Shown piece by piece: positions 1-7,198 of a DNA stretch of 22,206 bases. Origin of the DNA: an uncultured Christensenella sp. (GTDB lineage Bacteria > Bacillota > Clostridia > Christensenellales > UBA3700); assembly GCA_910579785.1 (NCBI GenBank), contig CAJTVJ010000028.1:1-22206 (forward strand). Reading direction: 5' to 3'. Position 1 is the stretch's first letter, and every line of letters begins with the position of its first letter. A program made the position numbers and the translations under genes. The notes beneath the pieces were generated by a model, which worked only from the letters and a program-made list of their open reading frames with translations, searched no databases and was not told the origin of the DNA.

Positions 1-2
1 AA

Positions 3-1832
3 GAAAACACCAATTTAGAGATTGAGCATTTTGTTCACGGAGCGCTTTGCGTATGTTTTTCAGGCAGCTGCCTTATGTCAAGTATGATGAGTGGCGACAG
101 CGGCAACAGAGGACGTTGCAATCAGCCGTGCAGATTGAAATATAAATCGAGTATTTCAGATAAAAACGCCTACTTGCTGTCGCCGAAAGATCAATGTTTG
201 ATAGATAAAGTGCAGGAATTGGCGGAGTTAGGAGTTGACAGCTTAAAAATCGAAGGCAGATTAAAACAACCTCACTATGTCGGCGAGGCTGTGGCTCAAT
301 ATCGCCGCGCCGTGGATAACGTAGTTTTTCACAAAAAAGATAAAATAGATTACGATGCGTTAAAAGCTGCATACAATAGAGGAAATTTCACGCTAGGTTA
401 CAATTATCATGGTACAAAAGATATAATATATGACAAGCTCAATGGAAATATCGGCTTGCAGGTGGGCAGTGTCATATCCTCGAAGAAAAATATGCTTAAT
501 TTATCTCTGCAAAGAGAGCTTAAAAAGGGCGACGGAGTAAAAATTTTATACAATGGTCAAGAACTCGGAGGTTTTGCTGTTGAAGAAATTGCAAAAGTCG
601 GCAAGAATTATCAAGTGAAAACAAAAGATAGCTATCCGACAGGAAGCACAGTCCATTTGACGTTGGATTCTAATCAAGTGCAATCGTATAGTAATTTGTC
701 ACCCAAATTGTCCATATCATTTGACTTTGAGGCAAAGTTGGGCAAAAATATGCGTCTTACAGCTAGGTGCGGCGATATTGATGTAGAGGCAACGGGGGAT
801 ATCTCTCAAAAGGGAATTTCGCAATGCGCAGACCGACAAAGCGTAACTAAGCAACTGCTGAAATTAGGCGACAGCGTCTTCGCTGCAAATTTAAGTATCG
901 ATATGGACGACTGTCTGTTTATTGCGGTATCTTCTTTGAATGCTTTAAGGCGCAGTGTAATAGAAAAATTACAGTCCGAGATTTTAAAGAGATATGATAT
1001 TGATAAGCAGAGAGTGGAGTATGCAGATAGTTCTGTAAGTTGTTATAAAAACCAAAAATCTATTGACAAAGACGTGTTGTATATAGAGGCAGATTTTGAT
1101 AATATTGACTATATAATAAATGTCAAAAATAAGTTCGCTCTTATACTAAATTTTCAGCAAGATGATATAAATATTGCAGAGATACTTACAAAATTGCATT
1201 TAATTAAGAAGTATACAGAATGTATTTATCTAAAATTGCCAAGAATTGCAAGAGGCAAAGATTATGACAATATAGAAGATTTTATTGTGCAACATGGTGA
1301 TATCTTTGACGGAATCGCAGCAGACAACATATACGGAATTTATCTCGCAAAAAAATATAATAAGATCCTAATGGGCGGTATAGGTCTCAACGTCTACAAC
1401 AGTGGATATGCCAAAGTAATGGGACTTGACCTTTATATAAATTCCGTTGAGCTCAACAATATGGAATTATGCGGCGGAATTACCTACGCATACGGCAGGC
1501 TTCCAATAATGACTTTATTACATTGTCCTGTGCAGGTCAATAGCGGATGTGATTGTTCAACTTGCAAATATGACGGCGATTTCTATTATTACGATAAGAG
1601 AGGAAGCTATTTAATCGAGAGAATAAAGTTGAATTATTGTCAATTTATCGTCTATAATCAGCAAATTATTGATATAAGAAACAAAATTAAGAAGTTTTCG
1701 GGTGAATTTTATATCAATCTGTGCGGCGTAAAGGGACAAAGTGTGGGTGAGATAATAGACGATTTTGCAAAAAAACAAGGAAGAAGTCAAGAAAATTCAA
1801 CTTATGGGCATTTGTTTAGAGGTGTAAAGTAA
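3..1832 (+). CDS. U32 family peptidase-like RNA hydroxylase (DUF3656 type, RlhA-like), 5' truncated
   Basis: The frame is open from base 3, so the start lies outside the window; 609 residues are visible, and judging from relatives roughly 150 N-terminal residues are missing. Visible residues 8-26 match the U32 signature: E8-x-F10, G13-A-L-C16, then G21-x-C23-x-M-S26. They are followed by SGNRGRC39..PC43, which is typical of the family. A middle part (about 240-330, with the S-x-L-N-x-L-R-R stretch) fits DUF3656. A late YGRLPIM..CP...C-x-C-x-x-C cysteine cluster precedes the end. Members once called collagenases are now known as RNA hydroxylation factors: RlhA hydroxylates 23S rRNA C2501 and TrhP acts on tRNA U34. 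The DUF3656 part favours RlhA over TrhP, but the substrate here is inferred. mutS2 starts 5 bases after its stop, so the two are probably cotranscribed. Confidence 0.85.
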   Translation, partial: ENTNLEIEHFVHGALCVCFSGSCLMSSMMSGDSGNRGRCNQPCRLKYKSSISDKNAYLLSPKDQCLIDKVQELAELGVDSLKIEGRLKQPHYVGEAVAQYRRAVDNVVFHKKDKIDYDALKAAYNRGNFTLGYNYHGTKDIIYDKLNGNIGLQVGSVISSKKNMLNLSLQRELKKGDGVKILYNGQELGGFAVEEIAKVGKNYQVKTKDSYPTGSTVHLTLDSNQVQSYSNLSPKLSISFDFEAKLGKNMRLTARCGDIDVEATGDISQKGISQCADRQSVTKQLLKLGDSVFAANLSIDMDDCLFIAVSSLNALRRSVIEKLQSEILKRYDIDKQRVEYADSSVSCYKNQKSIDKDVLYIEADFDNIDYIINVKNKFALILNFQQDDINIAEILTKLHLIKKYTECIYLKLPRIARGKDYDNIEDFIVQHGDIFDGIAADNIYGIYLAKKYNKILMGGIGLNVYNSGYAKVMGLDLYINSVELNNMELCGGITYAYGRLPIMTLLHCPVQVNSGCDCSTCKYDGDFYYYDKRGSYLIERIKLNYCQFIVYNQQIIDIRNKIKKFSGEFYINLCGVKGQSVGEIIDDFAKKQGRSQENSTYGHLFRGVK

Positions 1833-1837
1833 TAATT

Positions 1838-4198
1838 ATGGCTAAGTTTATAAATAGAAAAAGTTTAAAGGTGTTGGAATATGACAAGATTTTGTTGCAA
1901 GTGGCTAATTATACTTCATCTCAATTAGCAAAAAACACCGTTTTGTCCATAAAACCTAGCATACAGCTTGAAGAAGCGGAGCATTTATTGAATTTAACAG
2001 GACAGGCAATAGAGATACTGTATGAACATCTTGCCTCTCCGTCTTTTTCGCTTGATGAGATGGAGAGCATTTTGGATAGCGCACAGCGCCATATGACGCT
2101 GTCTTGCGGAGATATTATCAGGGTAGGAAGACTTCTGCGCACTGCCAGATTAGCATTTTCTACGATAGATAAAATAAATTCCGATAGTATTCAAGATATA
2201 AAGGATATTGCCAACTTGTTTTTTTATGACAATGAGTTAGAGAGTAATATTTATTCGAGTATTTTGAGTGATAATGAGGTGAGCGACAATGCCTCTTCCG
2301 CATTGAAATCAATACGACAGAGCATCAAAGCTTGCAATGAAAAAATCAGGCAAAAGCTAAATTCGTACGTAACTTCGGCAAGTTACAGCAGTTACTTGCA
2401 GGATTCTTTGATAACTATGCGCAACAATAGATATGTCATACCTGTCAAAAGCGAATACGTAAAGCAGGTTAGCGGACTTGTGCACGATCAATCTTCTTCC
2501 GGATCTACCGTATATATTGAGCCTATGGCTGTGGTTGAGATGAACAATCAATTAAGGGGGCTTTGTGCGGAAGAAAGTAACGAAATAGAAAGAATATTAC
2601 AGTATTTTTCGCAAAAAATAAATAGCTGTTGCGAAAATCTTCGAGATACCTACGAGAGATTGGCATATCTTGACAGTATATTTGCAAAGGCGAGGTATGC
2701 GCAGGAGATAAGAGGTAATTACGTGCAGCTGAATAAAGACGGATACGTCGATATTATCTTAGGCAGGCACCCGTTGATAGATAAGCAAAAAGTCGTGCCC
2801 GTGTCGATAAGCATAGGCAACGGCTACAACACTCTTATGATAACGGGTCCTAACACAGGTGGGAAGACCGTGTGTCTTAAACTAGTGGGAATACTGTCAT
2901 TGATGGCGGCTTCGGGCATATTCCCGCCATGTTCGGCAGATAGCAAGCTGGCTGTGTTTGACAATATTTTCTGCGACATTGGCGACGAGCAAAATATTGA
3001 GCAAAGTTTGTCGACTTTTTCTTCTCATATGACGAATTTGATTTACATTTGCGATCACGTCACGCCTAATTGTCTTTTATTGCTTGACGAATTGGGCGGA
3101 GGGACAGACCCGACTGAGGGCAGTGCCTTGGCAATAAGTCTTATAGAATACTTTAAAAATAAAGGCTGCAAGACTGTTACAAGTACGCATTACAGTGAAT
3201 TAAAGGAATATTCTCTTGTAACTGACGGAGTGGTCAGCGCAGGTATGGATTTTGATCCGCTTACGTTTGCGCCGACGTACAAATTGATAATGGGGCAAAG
3301 CAGTTCGTCAAACGCATTGGAGATAGCGTCTGCGCTTGGACTTAAAAAACATATAATTCAGTCTGCGCGCGGAAGATTGAGCAAGGAAAAGATTGCCTTT
3401 GACAACGTTATAAAAGGCGCAGAGCGGTCAAGACGACTTGCCAAAGAATATGAGGACAAAGCCAAGCAAAATTATGAAAAGACCTTAGAATCGACACATA
3501 TGGCAGAAATTGCGTTGGAAGAAGTGAATGAGCAGAAGAGAAAATTGGAAGAGAAGCTTAAAAAAGGCGCAAAAGAGTTGTTGTACGATTACCTTGAAGA
3601 GGCTGACGAATTGATTGAAAATATCAAAGAATGCGTACGTAAGGGCGATGAGTCTGCGCTATTTGAAGCAAGAAAATTGAGAAAAAAGCTTGCGGATATG
3701 ACGGTGGAAGAGCAAAAACCTGTGAAAAAAATCATACCCGAAAAAGGAAAAATACAAGTCGGCGACAGGGTTTTTATCAGCAGTCTTAACAATGACGGCG
3801 AGGTATTGAGTATCAATGAAAAGAAAGGCGAGTGTCAAGTTAAAATAGGTATTTTGACGACAAATATCAAGCTTTCGGCGTGCCAAAAGATAGTCGATAA
3901 TAGAGAAAAGCAGGACGCTAAGGTCACTGTCGTAAAGGAGTTTTCTAACAAAGCGTTTAGCTTTGAGTTGGATTTGATCGGTCAGCGAGTAGACGAGGCT
4001 TTGTTTAATCTCGACGCCTATCTAAGCGAAGCGGTATTGCATAATTGCAATGAAGTGAGGATAGTTCACGGCAAAGGTACGGGCATATTGCGAAAAGCAG
4101 TGCATGAATATCTAAGTTCTTCGCCTATAATAGCAGAGTTTAGGCTGGGAAAGTATGGTGAGGGCGAAACCGGCGTGACTATTGCCACGTTGAAATAA
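1838..4198 (+). CDS. mutS2: MutS2 (Smr-domain DNA-binding ATPase)
   Basis: 786 residues, the usual length for MutS2. The family lacks the MutS mismatch-recognition domain and acts against homologous recombination; in Bacillus it is also reported to act in rescue of collided ribosomes. Order of parts: N-terminal core and clamp region (1-320), ATPase with Walker A GPNTGGKT (337-344) and Walker B LLLLDELGGGTDP (413-425), a charged coiled coil (about 520-620), a small KOW-like stretch (about 635-680), and a C-terminal Smr domain (709-786) with HGKGTG at 744-749. Two deviations are visible. The Smr motif normally written LDLRG is LDLIG (711-715), and the usual PGRSNA segment after the ATPase is replaced by SSSSNA. 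The ribosome binding site AGAGGTG (1818-1824) sits a long 13 bases before the ATG. It is probably in one operon with the upstream U32 gene. Confidence 0.95.
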   Translation: MAKFINRKSLKVLEYDKILLQVANYTSSQLAKNTVLSIKPSIQLEEAEHLLNLTGQAIEILYEHLASPSFSLDEMESILDSAQRHMTLSCGDIIRVGRLLRTARLAFSTIDKINSDSIQDIKDIANLFFYDNELESNIYSSILSDNEVSDNASSALKSIRQSIKACNEKIRQKLNSYVTSASYSSYLQDSLITMRNNRYVIPVKSEYVKQVSGLVHDQSSSGSTVYIEPMAVVEMNNQLRGLCAEESNEIERILQYFSQKINSCCENLRDTYERLAYLDSIFAKARYAQEIRGNYVQLNKDGYVDIILGRHPLIDKQKVVPVSISIGNGYNTLMITGPNTGGKTVCLKLVGILSLMAASGIFPPCSADSKLAVFDNIFCDIGDEQNIEQSLSTFSSHMTNLIYICDHVTPNCLLLLDELGGGTDPTEGSALAISLIEYFKNKGCKTVTSTHYSELKEYSLVTDGVVSAGMDFDPLTFAPTYKLIMGQSSSSNALEIASALGLKKHIIQSARGRLSKEKIAFDNVIKGAERSRRLAKEYEDKAKQNYEKTLESTHMAEIALEEVNEQKRKLEEKLKKGAKELLYDYLEEADELIENIKECVRKGDESALFEARKLRKKLADMTVEEQKPVKKIIPEKGKIQVGDRVFISSLNNDGEVLSINEKKGECQVKIGILTTNIKLSACQKIVDNREKQDAKVTVVKEFSNKAFSFELDLIGQRVDEALFNLDAYLSEAVLHNCNEVRIVHGKGTGILRKAVHEYLSSSPIIAEFRLGKYGEGETGVTIATLK

Positions 4199-4239
4199 TT
4201 CATTATATATATACATAAGCAGACAAATAGAGGATATCA

Positions 4240-4788
4240 GTGGCGAAAATAGATGAAAAATACATCTTTAAATATTCAAACGACGATTTGCACATAGTGA
4301 GATTGATTTTACTTGCGGCAAGTATGTTGCTTGATTTAATAACGATAGTTGGCATAGTCACTTGTTTTACTGCCAAAAGGTATAACGACTTGGTTTTATA
4401 TTTTATTTTGATACTAATATCAATTACCATAAAGACAGTCAGCGGCTTTATCACGTATCAAATAAGTTTTATATATGACTGCGGAAATTTAAAGATTATA
4501 AAAAAATATCCAATAAAAGCAAAGGTGTTGTATGACGGAGCCGCAAGCGCGCTTAAAATAAAGAGACACGACATAAGTATTGAATATGATATGCGTCTTG
4601 ATAAAAAAAGACATAAATCAGAAAGCAAAGAGTGTGACCGTGACGTTTATAATGAAAAATATCAGAGGCTTTGCTCTAAAACTTGCGCAGACAGTCTTTA
4701 TATGATAGAATTGAATGGAAGAAAGTATTTGACAAAAATCGACGATTATATGTATTCGTTGATAGAGGTGAATTGTGATTTATCTTGA
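4240..4788 (+). CDS. Hypothetical protein with two membrane helices
   Basis: 182 residues; I do not recognise the family with confidence. Two hydrophobic helices at about 19-43 and 50-72 are followed by a soluble part of about 105 residues. The start of that part and its final segment (about 150-180) look like beta strands, with a very charged Lys/Asp/Glu stretch in the middle (about 112-140). This general plan (two helices, then a beta-rich domain) recalls YcxB-like or bacterial PH-like membrane proteins, but this is a guess from shape. The start is GTG with AGAGGA (4229-4234) five bases upstream. It overlaps the cysteine desulfurase gene by 14 bases, so the two are probably translationally coupled. 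The protein would sit in the cytoplasmic membrane with its C-terminal part most likely inside. Confidence 0.7.
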   Translation: MAKIDEKYIFKYSNDDLHIVRLILLAASMLLDLITIVGIVTCFTAKRYNDLVLYFILILISITIKTVSGFITYQISFIYDCGNLKIIKKYPIKAKVLYDGAASALKIKRHDISIEYDMRLDKKRHKSESKECDRDVYNEKYQRLCSKTCADSLYMIELNGRKYLTKIDDYMYSLIEVNCDLS

Positions 4789-5959
4789 CAATGCGGCGAC
4801 AACTCAACTTGACGAAGAGTGTATGGACGTCATAAGACAATATAACTTAGAATGTTTTTATAATCCGTCCGCTTTATATCGAAAGGCTATGGAGAATGGA
4901 AATGCGCTCAAAAAGGCGCGCGGAATTATTTCAAAGTCATTAGGCGCCGGCAGTCAAGAGATTATTTTTACGTCTTCCGGCAGCGAAGCGGACAATATCG
5001 CAATGCTTTGTTCTCTCAGGGCAAAGACGGGCAGAGTGATCGTTGGTGCAAGCGAACACAGTGCTGTCTATAATACGGCTTTGGAATTAAAAGTGAGAGG
5101 ATATGACGTCGAATTTGTCGCTTGCGACTCATACGGGCGCACTGATTTGAATAAGTTAAAGGACTTGCTTGACGAAAAAGTCGTATTGGTGTCGATAATG
5201 CACGTTTGCAATGAGACGGGCGCGCTCAATGACTTGGCGGCAATTTCAAAGATAATAAAAGAAAAGTCTCCTAGGGCAATTTTTCATTCTGACGGAGTTC
5301 AGGCATATGGCAAGATAGACGTCAACGTCAAAGCTTTGGGGGTGGACCTATATTCTGTCAGCGCGCATAAAGTTCATGCGCCAAAAGGCGTTGGAGCGCT
5401 TTATTGCAGAAGCGGACTTTTTCTCAAAACTTTTGTTTTTGGCGGCGGTCAAGAGGGCGGCGTAAGATCTGCGACGGAAAATTTATCGGGCATTATGGCT
5501 TTTGCAGACGTTGTCGAACGAAACTTTAAAGATATAAAGGGAAATTTCAACAAGGTGCAAGAGGTAAGGGCATATCTAAAAGAGCAGCTGCAAGATAAAT
5601 TTGACAATATCAAAATCAACACTGATATGGAAAATTCTTCGCCCTACATATTTTCATTTGCATTAAACAGCGCGAGAGGCGAGGTGTTGGTGCATTGTCT
5701 TGAAGATAAAGGCGTAATTATCGGCACGGGATCGGCTTGTAATTCTCAAAAGTCGACAAAAAGAATACCCCAGGCGTTGGGGATAAGCAATAGTTACGCG
5801 CAAGGCATGCTGAGAGTGAGCTTTAATGAAAAGAATACAAAAGAAGAAGTAGATGTCTTTATCAATGCTTTGGCTGAAAGCCTGCAAGAGTTGATTAAAT
5901 ATCAAAATAAATCTACGTCAAAAGACGATTGCATCTTATCTAGATTAAAATTGAGGTGA
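4775..5959 (+). CDS. Cysteine desulfurase (NifS/IscS family), probable ThiI partner
   Basis: 394 residues, a PLP enzyme of class V aminotransferase fold that takes sulfur from cysteine and holds it as a persulfide. Visible residues: MIYLDNAATT at the N-terminus, H95 of SEHS (stacks on PLP), D173 of HSDGVQ, the PLP lysine K199 in SAHK, GGGQE at 223-227, and the active-site cysteine C322 in GTGSACNS. The start is GTG at 4775, supported by AGAGGTG at 4764-4770 and by homology, since LDNAATT lies at the N-terminus of the family. It is embedded in the end of the upstream membrane-protein gene and runs into thiI. In Bacillus subtilis a desulfurase of this kind (NifZ) sits beside thiI and feeds it sulfur for 4-thiouridine. 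The same role is inferred here, although general Fe-S supply cannot be excluded. Confidence 0.93.
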   Translation: MIYLDNAATTQLDEECMDVIRQYNLECFYNPSALYRKAMENGNALKKARGIISKSLGAGSQEIIFTSSGSEADNIAMLCSLRAKTGRVIVGASEHSAVYNTALELKVRGYDVEFVACDSYGRTDLNKLKDLLDEKVVLVSIMHVCNETGALNDLAAISKIIKEKSPRAIFHSDGVQAYGKIDVNVKALGVDLYSVSAHKVHAPKGVGALYCRSGLFLKTFVFGGGQEGGVRSATENLSGIMAFADVVERNFKDIKGNFNKVQEVRAYLKEQLQDKFDNIKINTDMENSSPYIFSFALNSARGEVLVHCLEDKGVIIGTGSACNSQKSTKRIPQALGISNSYAQGMLRVSFNEKNTKEEVDVFINALAESLQELIKYQNKSTSKDDCILSRLKLR

Positions 5960-5961
5960 AT

Positions 5962-7137
5962 ATGGAGAGTAAAAAAGTAATATTACTGAGATACGGCGAA
6001 ATATTTTTAAAGGGAAAAAATAGAAATCTTTTTGAAAAAAAGTTGATTGAGAATATCAAAAAGTCTTTGACGGGTGTCAATTATACTTTCATACGTACCC
6101 AAAATAGATATTATATAGAGGATTACGAAGAGTGCCTTCAAGAGGAGATAATTGATCGCGTGACCAAGGTATTCGGATTGCATTCCTTGTCGGTCGCTTT
6201 GAAAATCAAGACAAGTTATGACGCTCTTAAAGAGGCGATTTTGCAGTTTGCTCCCGAAAAAGGCACTTTTAGGGTAAGCACAAAGAGGGCAGATAAGAGC
6301 TTGGATAAGAACAGTATGCAGATTTCCGCAATGCTGGGTGGCTACATATTATCGCAAAATTCTCAATTATCTGTCGATTTGTATTATCCTCAAAAGGAAA
6401 TCAACGTGGATATACGCGAAAATGGATATTCTTATATCTTTTCGGATAAAATTGACTGCGCGCAAGGTATGCCTGTCGGTACTGCGGGTCGAGGGATGTT
6501 GCTTTTGAGTGGCGGCTTTGATTCTCCTGTCGCCGGGTATAGGATGGCAAGAAGAGGTATGCAGATATACGGAGTTCACTATCACAGCTATCCGCATACG
6601 AGTGAAATGGCGCAGCAAAAAGTAATTGACTTGGCAGGGAAATTGACCAAATATTGCGGAGATATTAAGCTGTTTGTAGTCAAATTTACCGACATACAGC
6701 AGGCGATACATGAATATTGCCGAGAAGATTATATGATTACGATAATGAGAAGAATTATGGTCGAAATAGCAGAAAAACTTGCTATTGAAAATAAATGCGG
6801 AGCTTTGATCACAGGAGAAAGCTTGGCGCAAGTTGCAAGTCAAACCACAAGAAGTATCACCGTCACAAATGACGCGGTAAAAACTTTGCCTGTGTTTAGA
6901 CCTCTGATAGGTATGGATAAATACGAAATAATGGATACGGCGGAAAAAATTGATACTTATGCTATATCGCAACTGCCGTATGAAGATTGCTGTACTGTAT
7001 TTTTGCCTAAAAATCCTGTGATTAAACCCGATTTGCAGATTGCAATAAAAGAGCAGGCAAGGATAAAATCGTTGGATAAAATGATAGAAGAGGCGATAAA
7101 TACGGTTGAGATATTAGATATCAAATGCGAATTATAA
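5962..7137 (+). CDS. thiI: tRNA 4-thiouridine synthetase ThiI (rhodanese-less form)
   Basis: About 391 residues from the ATG at 5962. I prefer this to the GTG at 5956 because GAGG (5953-5956) is correctly spaced for the ATG while nothing useful precedes the GTG. The protein adenylates U8 of tRNA and replaces oxygen with sulfur. Parts: N-terminal ferredoxin-like region and THUMP domain (to about 165), then the PP-loop ATPase with SGGFDS at 183-188. The conserved YEDCCTVFLPK segment places cysteines at 343-344, matching the catalytic cysteine region of the family. The C-terminal rhodanese domain of E. coli ThiI is absent, as in Bacillus, which fits direct sulfur delivery by the desulfurase encoded just upstream. 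Last gene of its run; a hairpin follows. Confidence 0.95.
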   Translation: MESKKVILLRYGEIFLKGKNRNLFEKKLIENIKKSLTGVNYTFIRTQNRYYIEDYEECLQEEIIDRVTKVFGLHSLSVALKIKTSYDALKEAILQFAPEKGTFRVSTKRADKSLDKNSMQISAMLGGYILSQNSQLSVDLYYPQKEINVDIRENGYSYIFSDKIDCAQGMPVGTAGRGMLLLSGGFDSPVAGYRMARRGMQIYGVHYHSYPHTSEMAQQKVIDLAGKLTKYCGDIKLFVVKFTDIQQAIHEYCREDYMITIMRRIMVEIAEKLAIENKCGALITGESLAQVASQTTRSITVTNDAVKTLPVFRPLIGMDKYEIMDTAEKIDTYAISQLPYEDCCTVFLPKNPVIKPDLQIAIKEQARIKSLDKMIEEAINTVEILDIKCEL

Positions 7138-7164
7138 AATATATATTATGTAAATCATTGTGTT

Positions 7165-7198
7165 GAAAATAGCATCTTGAGATGCTATTTTCTTTTCT
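7165..7198. terminator. Intrinsic terminator between convergent thiI and pbp
   Basis: A perfect 12-bp stem (7165-7176 with 7181-7192) with a TTGA loop, followed on the plus strand by a T-rich TTTTCT run. It starts 28 bases after the thiI stop. On the minus strand the same stem begins 5 bases after the stop of the penicillin-binding protein gene, so it probably ends transcription from both sides, more strongly for thiI. Confidence 0.85.

Noticed and set aside
2606..2637. Inverted repeat TTTTCGCAA / TTGCGAAAA inside mutS2, similar to the arms and centre of the 20481-20516 palindrome
   Set aside because: It shares short pieces (TTCGCAAAA, ATAGCT, TTGCGAA), but its spacing differs and it lies in conserved coding sequence; chance is the simplest explanation.
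6367..6972. Open antisense frame of about 200 codons opposite thiI
   Set aside because: The plus strand there encodes ThiI with all expected motifs; the antisense translation has no recognisable domain and no ribosome binding site. It is a by-product of codon bias. The same reasoning applies to the 186-codon frame opposite mutS (11745-12305).
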